Positions 14,920 through 22,340 of a stretch of DNA of 27,328 nt are shown here, piece after piece; positions within the stretch are counted from its first letter, which is position 1; each line of letters opens with the position of its first letter. Below the pieces are notes generated by a model that saw only the letters and a program-made list of their open reading frames with translations, was not told where the DNA came from and searched no databases. Origin of the DNA: Candidatus Falkowiibacteriota bacterium (GTDB lineage: Bacteria; Patescibacteriota; Patescibacteriia; JACRDY01); contig JACRDY010000038.1 of NCBI GenBank assembly GCA_016218485.1, positions 1-27,328 on the forward strand, in the 5' to 3' direction. A program made the translations under genes and the position numbers.

Positions 14920-15780
14920 TTATACTAACGGCTGGTGGCCATTGAGGTAGTCGTTGTAGGACATGGGTTGTTTGCCTTCGGGCTGGACCGTGTCAATGAT
15001 GAGCTCGCCTGCGTCCAGGTGAGTTTTTAAAATTTTGACGACTTTGCCGGCGCTATATACCCAGGCGCCGGGCCAGGGGTAGTAGGCGCGCACCTGGTTA
15101 TAAATTTTTTCGGCTGGGTCCTGCCAATTGATCTGCGCGTCTTGTCGGGTAAGGCGGCGAGTGTAGGTAGCAACGCTGTGATCTTGCGTTTGCGGCTTGG
15201 TCTCTCCCCGCAGGTACTGGGGTAGTACTGCGGCTAGAAATTCCGCGCCTTCACAGGCCAGACTGTTAGTCAGGCTTTCGGTGGTATCGTCTTCCAGAAT
15301 ATCAAAAGTTTTTTGCGCCAGTATGGGTCCGTGATCCATTTCAGCGTCCAGGAGCATCAGGCTAAGACCGGTGCGCTTTTCACCATTGAGAATGGCTGTT
15401 TGGATTGGCGCTGGGCCGCGATAGGCCGGCAGGAGTGAAGGATGGAGATTGATAACACCAAATTTGGGTATATCCAAGAGTGCTGGTGGTAAGAGCTGCC
15501 CAAAGGCCACCAGAACAATAACGTCAGGTTTCAACTCAACAATGGTTTGAATTGCTTCAGTATTTAATTTGGTAAATTGAAAAACAGGCAATCTATGTTT
15601 GCCAGCCAGCTGTTTGATCGGCGGGGGAGTGAGTGTTTTGTCGCGGCCGGTTGGTTTATCCGGCTGCGTCACCACGCCAACAATACTGTAGCCTTCAGTA
15701 ATAAGTTTATCCAAAGAGGGCGCCGCGAACAGCGGCGTGCCCATGAACAGCACTTTGGTATTTTTAACAGATGGCATCAT
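14920..15780 (-). CDS. fmt: Methionyl-tRNA formyltransferase
   Basis: 286 residues. It transfers a formyl group from 10-formyl-tetrahydrofolate to initiator Met-tRNA. VLFMGTPLFAAPSLDKL is the typical start. The catalytic trio is visible: N111 and H113 in INLHPSLLPAYRGPAPI, and D149 in LDAEMDHGPIL. The C-terminal tRNA-binding domain is slightly short; bacterial Fmt is usually about 310 residues. Two adjacent ATGs are possible; the first overlaps the upstream stop as ATGA. Last gene of the priA-def-unknown-fmt operon. Pairing with def is classic, since Def removes the same formyl group. Confidence 0.96.
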   Translation of the reverse strand: MMPSVKNTKVLFMGTPLFAAPSLDKLITEGYSIVGVVTQPDKPTGRDKTLTPPPIKQLAGKHRLPVFQFTKLNTEAIQTIVELKPDVIVLVAFGQLLPPALLDIPKFGVINLHPSLLPAYRGPAPIQTAILNGEKRTGLSLMLLDAEMDHGPILAQKTFDILEDDTTESLTNSLACEGAEFLAAVLPQYLRGETKPQTQDHSVATYTRRLTRQDAQINWQDPAEKIYNQVRAYYPWPGAWVYSAGKVVKILKTHLDAGELIIDTVQPEGKQPMSYNDYLNGHQPLV

Positions 15781-16544
15781 TCTTGAGTTTTTTGGTTAGC
15801 TTTTTTAGCTTTATATTTTTCATACCCACGTATTTCCAGACCCATACGAGCAGCCAGGTCATTGAAATCAACGCCGGCTTTGACTGCCGCCTCTTCGGCC
15901 TTTTCCAGGCGTTGGACTAGTGTCATTTTGCCATACTTCATCCGTTCAGGCGAGGTCGCATCTAAATAACTTTTAGCAGTAGACAGCCAGCCTCGTTTGC
16001 TGATTCTATCCAACAAGTCCGGTGGTAAGTGAGAGTTTAGTTGAAAACGATTAACTTGAAAAGTAACATCACCGGATGTTGAGCCCTTAACAACCTTATT
16101 CCAAATATGCCAATACGTGTCGCTACCCTCCACCAAACCTTGATTGTCATAATCGCTAGTATAGCGCTCGGCTATTTCCCGCATCAGAGCGTAATTTTCA
16201 AAATTTTTCTGGTTAGGATCAGTTTGTATGGTTCGACGAATTTGCCTCGAGGCTTCACCGGCGACTAACTTCAACAATAATACATCATCCATCAGCACTC
16301 GGTAGTGGAAAATCTCTAGTAAAGCCATTCTAATTTTTTCCGGGTCATTCATCAGTAACGCCGATTGGAATTTTTCTAACACTGGTTTTGACAGAAGGTT
16401 ATATTTTTTGATTACCTGTTGGATCAATGCTTCATCGGCGCTTTGATCGGCATCAAAGATACGCTGTTCAGGCGAAGGTTGTCGCTCTTTTTTCCCACCG
16501 GATGGAGGTTCTGGAGTAAAAAATTTTTGTTCTTCGATTTTCAT
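15777..16544 (-). CDS. Unknown, mostly helical cytoplasmic protein between def and fmt
   Basis: 255 residues. There is no signal peptide and no membrane helix. Residues 1-35 are low-complexity and polar (TPEPPSGGKKERQPSPEQR). The rest is predicted helical and charged: VIKKYNLLSKPVLEKFQSAL, MDDVLLLKLVAGEASRQIRR, and a C-terminal LVQRLEKAEEAAVKAGVDFNDLAARMGLEIRGYEKYKAKKA. No enzyme motif is recognised. It starts 18 bases after def and overlaps fmt by four bases, so it is made with the N-formyl-Met pathway. A link to translation is only an inference from position. Confidence 0.75.
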   Translation of the reverse strand: MKIEEQKFFTPEPPSGGKKERQPSPEQRIFDADQSADEALIQQVIKKYNLLSKPVLEKFQSALLMNDPEKIRMALLEIFHYRVLMDDVLLLKLVAGEASRQIRRTIQTDPNQKNFENYALMREIAERYTSDYDNQGLVEGSDTYWHIWNKVVKGSTSGDVTFQVNRFQLNSHLPPDLLDRISKRGWLSTAKSYLDATSPERMKYGKMTLVQRLEKAEEAAVKAGVDFNDLAARMGLEIRGYEKYKAKKANQKTQE

Positions 16545-16562
16545 ATTTACGTTAGTAATTGT

Positions 16563-17024
16563 TTAGTACCCCCCGGCGACCTGCTTAACCATTTTATCAA
16601 TAAACAGAATGCCGTTCAGGTGATCTATCTCGTGTTGGAGGACTCGGGCAAAGAGTCCCTTGACGCGGATGCGCTGTTTATTGCCAGCCTCATCCCAATA
16701 GTTCATAACCACGCTGCGGTGCCGTTTCACCAGGCCATAGATACCGGGAATAGACAGGCAGCCTTCTTCATCCAACTCTTTGCGCAGAGAGTGCCAAATA
16801 ATTCTGGGGTTGATAAAAGCGGTCGGACCAATTTCGGTGTTCACGATAATAATTCTAATATTTTGCCCAACCTGCGGCGCTGCCAGACCAATGCCCTTAG
16901 CTTCCTTCATGGTAATTTTCAGATCGGCAATCAATTTTTGGGTTTTGTCGCTTTTAAGAACTGCCAGTTCTAGCGGTATGGATCGTTGGCGCAAGCGCGG
17001 GTCAGGGTGGAGAATAATTTTCAT
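16563..17024 (-). CDS. def: Peptide deformylase
   Basis: 153 residues from ATG 17024. All three active-site motifs are intact: GIGLAAPQVG (44-53), EGCLS (87-91, metal ligand C89) and QHEIDHLNG (H131, E132, H135). It removes the formyl group from the N-terminus of new proteins using a metal ion. A start at 17060 would add a hydrophobic 12-residue tail and overlap priA, so I prefer 17024, eight bases after the priA stop. No Shine-Dalgarno is visible. Confidence 0.96.
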   Translation of the reverse strand: MKIILHPDPRLRQRSIPLELAVLKSDKTQKLIADLKITMKEAKGIGLAAPQVGQNIRIIIVNTEIGPTAFINPRIIWHSLRKELDEEGCLSIPGIYGLVKRHRSVVMNYWDEAGNKQRIRVKGLFARVLQHEIDHLNGILFIDKMVKQVAGGY

Positions 17025-17031
17025 AGAATAG

Positions 17032-18906
17032 TTATAGGAGAGTAATAGGATCAACGTCAATCAGCCAATCATCAGGGACTGCTTGGAGTAATGACTGCAG
17101 TGGTGTCTTTGACCTCATAATTATACCATACCGCCAGCGGCCGCGGACGCGACTGGTGTAGACGAGCTGCTCCGCGCTGATCTGACAGGACAGTCTAGCT
17201 TGTTTAGCCGCCGCTGTCAACGTTTGACGGAGTCGCTTGGCTTCAGTCAAACCGGAGACTTGGTCAACGCTAGCATAGAGTAATTTTACCAGGTGACTAA
17301 ACGGCGGATAGCCTGCTTCACGACGGTCAGTCAATTCTTGTTCGTATAATACTTGCTCTTTATTCTGTCGGAATAAACTAAAGAGCTGATGTTCGGGATT
17401 GAATGTTTGGATATATAATTGCCGCCCGGAGCTGCTCTTGGCGATAACCCGGAGACGCGCCAGCATTTGCCACAGCCGCTCGCGCGCTTGGTAGCTCGGT
17501 ACCGCCAACAAGTTGTCCATCAAGAGTACGCCGACGAGACCAACCGTGTCATATGACGGTAGTTTAAAAATAAAGTCAGTGCCAAGATAGATGTCGGCGT
17601 TATCCAGCTCGGCCGCGCTCGGCATTGACGCGTCAGCATCCAGGCGGAGAATAAGGCAACCGGGCCAGAGTTCACGCAGTTCAGCGGCTAATTTTTCCGT
17701 GCCTTGACCGAGTAGTTTGAAATTGACCCCGCGACAGTTGGGACACGTCTGCGGTAGGGCTCGGCTGTAGCCGCAGTGGTGGCAGCGCAGGATATTGCCA
17801 GCATGCAGCGGCAGCGGCAGGAGACAGTGCGGACAGTGGAAAGTATAGCCGCAATCAGTGCAGAGCGTGGAGCGGGCAATGCCGCGGCGGTTGAGGTAGA
17901 GTACGGCTTTTTGCTGATTGGCCTTAGCAGTAAAGATCGCTTGACGCATTTTCTCTGAAAGCAGTGAACTGTTCCCGCGTTTAATCTCATCTTTTAGGTT
18001 AATAAAGGTAGTGGTGATGGTTATGGTATTACCCCCGAGGCGCTTCATCGGTCCCGTGCTGATTGCTTGAAAGGTACTCAAACGAGGCGAGGCGGCCAGG
18101 AATAGCAGTTTGGCCCGGTACTGCGTGGCGAGCCATTGGGCTAGCGTCCGTGCGTCATAGCGAGGGTTCTGGTCCCACTGTTTAAAGCTGTCATCAATTT
18201 CATCCAGTACCATAATGAGCGACAGTTTCTTGAATGGCAGCCAGACGCTCTGACGCGTACCGATAATCACCCGGCTCTGACCCGACTGCACACTCTGCCA
18301 CACACTGAATGATTGCTGTTTGTTGAAGCCGCTGTGGCAAATCGTTGTTTGTCCGCGAACAGCTGGCGAGAGCCAGGCGCCGGCGCGTTCAATATCTTTA
18401 ATTTCCGGAACGAGAATCAATATTTGACCAGCGCTCTTAGCCGTCAGCGCCGCTAAAAAATTGTAGGTGGTTTGTCTATCAGGGTATTGCCAAAAGTTGG
18501 TTGACCCGAGTCGGGGACGCGCTGCCGTCAGCGCCGAGTATGTCTGCCAGTTCACGGCGCTCACTTTACTCTTGGCCGGTCGTTTAGGAATATCCGGCAG
18601 CATGCTCTTGATAACCAAACCGAGTGACACCACATAGTAGTCCGCGGTGTTTTGCGCGAGCGCCAGCTGCCGGGGCGTGCAGAGCGGTACGGGGTAGAGG
18701 AGCTGGATAATCGGCTTGAGCCGCGCGGCTGGTACGCTCGTACGCGGCGACAGCGCGATAACCACCGCCGGAGTTCTGCGGGCACGGAACAGCACCTCAA
18801 CCACCGTGCCGACCCGGAGTTGCTTTTCCAGTTCTGCCGGCACGGTATAGGTAAAAGTATCTAAACGTTTCGGCAGACGGAGCGCCGGGATTACTTCAGC
18901 GAACAT
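17032..18906 (-). CDS. priA: PriA-like primosomal protein with decayed ATPase motifs
   Basis: 624 residues, against about 730 in typical PriA. The N-terminal 3'-DNA-binding domain is kept (FAEVIPALRLPKRLDTFTYTVP). The zinc region has all eight cysteines (349, 352, 358, 361, 375, 378, 388, 391). The helicase core is recognisable (VIIGTRQSVWLPF, VLYLNRRG, IQTFNPEHQLF) but its catalytic residues are gone. The Walker A GxTGSGKTE region reads FWQYPDRQTTY (138-148). DEEH has become DEID (235-238). The QVAGRAGR arginine motif reads ARLRVIAKSS (483-492). The reading frame is intact over the full length, so the gene seems kept. It probably still binds forks and loads partners without ATP-driven unwinding. 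Actinobacterial PriA proteins, from memory, are a precedent. First gene of the operon. Confidence 0.92.
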   Translation of the reverse strand: MFAEVIPALRLPKRLDTFTYTVPAELEKQLRVGTVVEVLFRARRTPAVVIALSPRTSVPAARLKPIIQLLYPVPLCTPRQLALAQNTADYYVVSLGLVIKSMLPDIPKRPAKSKVSAVNWQTYSALTAARPRLGSTNFWQYPDRQTTYNFLAALTAKSAGQILILVPEIKDIERAGAWLSPAVRGQTTICHSGFNKQQSFSVWQSVQSGQSRVIIGTRQSVWLPFKKLSLIMVLDEIDDSFKQWDQNPRYDARTLAQWLATQYRAKLLFLAASPRLSTFQAISTGPMKRLGGNTITITTTFINLKDEIKRGNSSLLSEKMRQAIFTAKANQQKAVLYLNRRGIARSTLCTDCGYTFHCPHCLLPLPLHAGNILRCHHCGYSRALPQTCPNCRGVNFKLLGQGTEKLAAELRELWPGCLILRLDADASMPSAAELDNADIYLGTDFIFKLPSYDTVGLVGVLLMDNLLAVPSYQARERLWQMLARLRVIAKSSSGRQLYIQTFNPEHQLFSLFRQNKEQVLYEQELTDRREAGYPPFSHLVKLLYASVDQVSGLTEAKRLRQTLTAAAKQARLSCQISAEQLVYTSRVRGRWRYGIIMRSKTPLQSLLQAVPDDWLIDVDPITLL

Positions 18907-18991
18907 AGAGCTGGTTACAACACTACTTTTAAGCGGAATGTAAGGCTTTTCGTCCGAGACGAGGCCAGGGCGGCGAAATGATTTGAGTCGT

Positions 18992-19024
18992 AAAACTATT
19001 TAAATTTCGCGACGGAATAGTTTT
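18992..19024. terminator. Hairpin after the LigB-type gene
   Basis: AAAACTATT (18992-19000) and AATAGTTTT (19016-19024) are exact complements, with outer TTGAG/CTCAA pairing possible. It lies about 18 bases past the LigB-type stop and before priA. Confidence 0.5.
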
Positions 19025-19041
19025 ATAACCATCTCAAGGTA

Positions 19042-19836
19042 TTACTGTAAATGAAACTGAACGGTCAGGTAGCCCACGCCAAAGGGTGACTCATAGCTAA
19101 GCACTTCCGGGGTATAATTGGTATTTTTGATTACTCCCAGGAGGATCAGAATGGAACGTAGTCCGCATTCACCGGCCGCTTCAATCAGCGCATGATCGAG
19201 CTTGAGGATACCCTCGAGATCTTTGTTTTTGAGGAGTTCTATCAGTTTTTCATCAAAGACTTTGGCCTGTGGGTCATAGCCGGCGGGGCTATCCTTATTC
19301 AGTTTGTGCGCCAGGTCACCGGAGGCGATCAACGCGACGCGGTCATTGGTTTTATAAATTTCATCTTTGAGTATTTCTCCAAACTTGATATGCGTGGCAA
19401 AGTCCAGGAGGGAGTAGCTTATCGGTACTAGGGAAACATCCTGGAGGTGTTTCGTCAGATAGTACAGGGGTACAGTCGCGCCGTGATCTAGTTTTGGTTC
19501 AGATGCCACGGTCAGGATGGTGTCAGCGGCCTGCGCCTGCATCCGTAGCCCTTCAATCAGCGACAGGTTTGGTTTGAATTCCAGGCTGGTGCTGAAGTCG
19601 CCAAATTGTCCAAAGTCACTGTGGTAGCGGTCAGCGAGATTAATCAAAAAGGCATCCAGGAGCACCACGCCGTGGGGAGAAATAATGACAATAGTATCGG
19701 GCTTGGCGGCGTAGAGCTCTTGTTCCATTTTTTCAAGAGCTTTAACCGTAGCATTTATTTTGTACAAGTTATCTTTCCCGATCGTGGGAATGAGAATGGG
19801 CGGATGGGGCGTGATAGCGGCCAAGACAAGAGACAT
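19042..19836 (-). CDS. LigB-type (class III extradiol dioxygenase B subunit-like) protein
   Basis: 264 residues. The opening AAITPHPPILIPTIG (H11) and ISPHGVVLLD (H55) match the LigB/extradiol dioxygenase fold, also seen in the AmmeMemoRadiSam group. LDHGATVPLYYL (H118) and IASGDLAHKLN (H177) supply the other conserved histidines, so a metal site is plausible. The C-terminus has ECGLRSILILLGV and SPFGVGYLTVQF. No aromatic-degradation genes are nearby, so a ring-cleaving role is unlikely; the true substrate is unknown. It starts 9 bases after the secreted lysozyme-like gene, in one operon. Confidence 0.88.
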   Translation of the reverse strand: MSLVLAAITPHPPILIPTIGKDNLYKINATVKALEKMEQELYAAKPDTIVIISPHGVVLLDAFLINLADRYHSDFGQFGDFSTSLEFKPNLSLIEGLRMQAQAADTILTVASEPKLDHGATVPLYYLTKHLQDVSLVPISYSLLDFATHIKFGEILKDEIYKTNDRVALIASGDLAHKLNKDSPAGYDPQAKVFDEKLIELLKNKDLEGILKLDHALIEAAGECGLRSILILLGVIKNTNYTPEVLSYESPFGVGYLTVQFHLQ

Positions 19837-19845
19837 AGGGAATAA

Positions 19846-21255
19846 TTAACGCGTGACAGTTTCACCCAAGGGGTGAAGCGCCACGACTTTGTACGAGGTG
19901 GTGATGATATTACCCCAGTGGTAGCCGAGCCCGATGAAGGTAGCTTCATCCGGAATCCAACGTCGTTTACCATTAGAGACCGCGTAGACTTCGGGGTATT
20001 CAGCGGACTTAATCAAGGTACCTTCTTTAAACAATACCGGTTGCTCCGTGGGATAGGTTGCTAGCTCTTTGGGCGCCAGTTTAATGAGTTTACGACCCGG
20101 GTAATTCACCTGCATGATTTCCTTGGACCACAGCGGGTACTTAATTCCATCTTTGATATAGTAAATACCGCCACTCTTGGTATCTTGAGCCAGCACGCCC
20201 TGCGGGTAGACGCTGCTCGCGTCAATATCATCTCCGAGGAAAAAATTGTCCAGGTCAGCATTAGAGACGTCTTCCACCTCTTCAGGATTCCAGCCGATTT
20301 TTTTGAAGACCTCCAAAGAAACGATGGGGCGTTTCTCATCATCCACGATCAGGTAGAGCTGGCCGGTGGATGAGCGAACCAGGGAATAATTGGCGAGGTT
20401 AATCGGCCAACCTTCGGGGTAAATGTTGAGATCGGTCTGACTGATGGTAATAATATTTATTTCATTGAAACGGGTGATCAGCGCCATCTTGGACTTGATG
20501 GGACGTCGCGTGCCATACTGGATGTACCAGATGGTTTGGTCTCCGGCCACTTGCACGAGTGAGCCATCAGGATAGGGATATTTGATAATTTGCGGCGCGG
20601 CGTTGTCACCAAACCAGGTGTTCCAGATACTGTTAAAATTTTGGTTACCGTGCAGGTGGGGCGTGTAGTTGTACATGGCGGCGGTAGCCACACTATCGGG
20701 CGTAACGAGCGTGTCATCAATAGTGTAGGTTTGGCTGGGCTGGTAGGTGAACTCATTGATATGTCCGAGGTAATAGTCAAACTGCGCCGCGGCGCTGTTG
20801 ATCTGTTTATAGAAACCGCGCCAGCGCTGAATGGCCGGATCCTCCAGCGAACAGGTGTCACAAACCGCGTAGCCGGTGGCCCAGTCATACCGTTTTGGTT
20901 CAGGATTGGGGTGGGTGACCAGGCTCATTTCTTTTTGTACCAGCACCAGGAGGAATTTAGGAGAAATGTTCCAGCGCTGCGCCACTTCAAAAAACGCCTC
21001 CGCCGCGCTGATGGCGCGCTCGGCTATCGGATTGCCGTTCTGGTCTTTGCCTTGAGAAATAGTTTGGTAGGTATCCAACGTGCCCTCTTTGGACTCCAAA
21101 AATGTTTGAATCTGATTTTGATTCAGGGCATTGCGGTCGCGCATTAATTCTTCGGTAATAATGCTGTTGGGGTTAAAGTCAGCGGCTAGTACGGGAGTAA
21201 TGAGAAAACTGAATACTATTAAGTCAATCAGTAGTGTTTTTCCTAATTTTGGCAT
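19846..21255 (-). CDS. Secreted lysozyme-like protein with C-terminal YYI/GxRRPI repeats
   Basis: 469 residues. A signal peptide spans 1-24 (LLIDLIVFSFLITPVLA). The N-terminal half has AISAAEAFFEVAQRWNISPKFLLVLVQKEMSLV, a pattern of lytic transglycosylase/lysozyme-like folds with a possible catalytic Glu in QKE, then ATGYAVCDTC and AAMYNYTPHLHGNQNF. The C-terminal half has several short repeats of the type DGSLVQV...IWYIQYGTRRPI, then LYLIVDDEKRPIVS, IYYIKDGIKYPLWS and YAVSNGKRRWIPDE, which look like a beta-repeat wall- or glycan-binding unit. It probably acts on peptidoglycan outside the membrane. A divergent promoter region and hairpin D lie upstream. Confidence 0.78.
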   Translation of the reverse strand: MPKLGKTLLIDLIVFSFLITPVLAADFNPNSIITEELMRDRNALNQNQIQTFLESKEGTLDTYQTISQGKDQNGNPIAERAISAAEAFFEVAQRWNISPKFLLVLVQKEMSLVTHPNPEPKRYDWATGYAVCDTCSLEDPAIQRWRGFYKQINSAAAQFDYYLGHINEFTYQPSQTYTIDDTLVTPDSVATAAMYNYTPHLHGNQNFNSIWNTWFGDNAAPQIIKYPYPDGSLVQVAGDQTIWYIQYGTRRPIKSKMALITRFNEINIITISQTDLNIYPEGWPINLANYSLVRSSTGQLYLIVDDEKRPIVSLEVFKKIGWNPEEVEDVSNADLDNFFLGDDIDASSVYPQGVLAQDTKSGGIYYIKDGIKYPLWSKEIMQVNYPGRKLIKLAPKELATYPTEQPVLFKEGTLIKSAEYPEVYAVSNGKRRWIPDEATFIGLGYHWGNIITTSYKVVALHPLGETVTR

Positions 21256-21332
21256 AATTTTATTAGCCCTGGTGTTGATTATTTCTTTTACTATTTTATC
21301 AAAAAATTGCCATCAAAGCAACTGCAAATAGT

Positions 21333-21411
21333 AAAACATGAAACATGAAACATGAAAACACTAGAACATTAAAACACGCCGTTGTTTTAATGTTCTAGTG
21401 TTTTCATGTTT
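21333..21411. repeat. Palindrome D with ACATGAA heptamers
   Basis: Exact 29-base arms (21348-21376 and 21383-21411) around CGCCGT, preceded by further ACATGAA units. It sits between divergent genes, upstream of both, so it cannot be a terminator for either. Confidence 0.95.
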
Positions 21412-21443
21412 TATTTTGCCGTATTCTATGCTACGATAGACCA

Positions 21444-22175
21444 ATGAAAGTTGATATTCTCGGGCTACACATTAACCAAATCAGCTGGCCGGAAACGTTT
21501 GATGTGGTTAAAAATTTTTTAACTGACGGGCGGCAGCATACTCTGGTCACGCTCAATCCGGAAATGGTGGTTTTAGCGCGCCACGATCCTGAATATAAAA
21601 CCATACTCAACCAAGCGGACATCACGATACCTGACGGTATTGGTTTAATTTTTGCCAGTTGGTTTTTGGGCAAAGGAAAATTGCGTCAGCGCCTTCCCGG
21701 CGTGGACTTGAGCTGGAAGATCGCGGAATTGGCTGCGGCATCAGGCCAAACCCTGTATTTGCTTGGCGGACAGAATGGAGTGGGGCAGCGCGCTGCGGCA
21801 GAAATGCAGCGACATTTCCCCCGTTTAATGGTTTACTCCGGCGGGGATAATTTGCACTCTGATGATCCGCAAATTATTACTGATATTCAAAATAAGCAGC
21901 CGACTATTCTTCTGGTAGCGTTTGGGCAGCGCGCGCAAGAATTCTGGATTGCCAAAAATATCTCACGGTTACCAAGTGTGCGGATCGCGCTGGGAGTAGG
22001 GGGGACCTTTGATTTTATTTCCGGCCAGGTCAAACGCGCGCCGCGAGCCTTCCGTTCCCTTGGTCTGGAATGGTTTTGGCGTCTCTTGATGCAGCCGTGG
22101 CGCATTGGTCGCATTATCAACGCGACTTGTCGCTTTAGCTATTTGGTAGTACAGTCTAGACTGCTTGGTAAATAG
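21444..22175 (+). CDS. WecG/TagA/CpsF family glycosyltransferase
   Basis: 243 residues, the normal length. DILGLHINQISWPETFDVV, then TLNPEMVVLARHDPEYKTIL, ITIPDGIGLIFASWFLG, RLPGVDLSWKI, YLLGGQNGVGQRAA, LLVAFGQRAQEFWI and GVGGTFDFISGQVKRAPRAFRSLGLEWFWRLLMQPWRIGR are the successive conserved blocks, all present. The family transfers N-acetylmannosamine or a related sugar to a lipid-linked GlcNAc, as in teichoic acid or ECA synthesis. TATGCT at 21427-21432 lies 11 bases before the ATG, so the mRNA may be leaderless. Its TAG stop is the first three bases of the MITE-like element. Confidence 0.95.
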   Translation: MKVDILGLHINQISWPETFDVVKNFLTDGRQHTLVTLNPEMVVLARHDPEYKTILNQADITIPDGIGLIFASWFLGKGKLRQRLPGVDLSWKIAELAAASGQTLYLLGGQNGVGQRAAAEMQRHFPRLMVYSGGDNLHSDDPQIITDIQNKQPTILLVAFGQRAQEFWIAKNISRLPSVRIALGVGGTFDFISGQVKRAPRAFRSLGLEWFWRLLMQPWRIGRIINATCRFSYLVVQSRLLGK

Positions 22176-22257
22176 ACCCGTTGCTTAATACCTTTCCTGC
22201 TGCAACTCGCAGTGGCGCTTGCATTATGTTCAGAGCTCGTCGGCTTAATTCAGCCAT
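22156..22257 (-). CDS. Possible 33-residue ORF antisense in the MITE-like element
   Basis: ATG at 22257 preceded by GAGGAGG (22262-22268), four bases away: one of the strongest Shine-Dalgarno-like sites in a window where few exist. The product starts MAELSRRALNIMQAPLRVAA, is basic, and its end runs out of the element into the glycosyltransferase gene in antisense. No family is recognised. Confidence 0.25.
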   Translation of the reverse strand: MAELSRRALNIMQAPLRVAAGKVLSNGSIYQAV

Positions 22258-22334
22258 TAAACCTCCTCGCTCTTCACATTTTTCGCCAGCCACTACAACG
22301 CTTCGCGACGAAAAATTATTAAGCAACAGGTCTA
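22173..22334. mobile_element. MITE-like element, 162 bp with 18-bp terminal inverted repeats
   Basis: Left end TAGACCCGTTGCTTAATA (22173-22190); the right end (22317-22334) is its complement with one mismatch. It contains no transposase. It begins at the wecG/tagA-type stop and ends 6 bases before the gltX ATG. Confidence 0.7.
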
Positions 22335-22340
22335 ATAATT

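Noticed and set aside
17032..18906. priA as a plain pseudogene
   Set aside because: The frame is open over 624 codons and the zinc cysteines are all kept, which argues for a maintained protein with changed function.
20590..21147. Long plus-strand ORF of 185 residues
   Set aside because: It is antisense to the secreted lysozyme-like gene, which has a signal peptide and family motifs.
22173..22334. Integron attC site
   Set aside because: The terminal GTT/AAC triplets are in the wrong orientation for R'' and R' sites and no integrase is present.
22173..22340. T-box riboswitch in front of gltX
   Set aside because: No T-box antiterminator motif, specifier loop or terminator is visible; the 18-bp terminal repeats explain the structure better.
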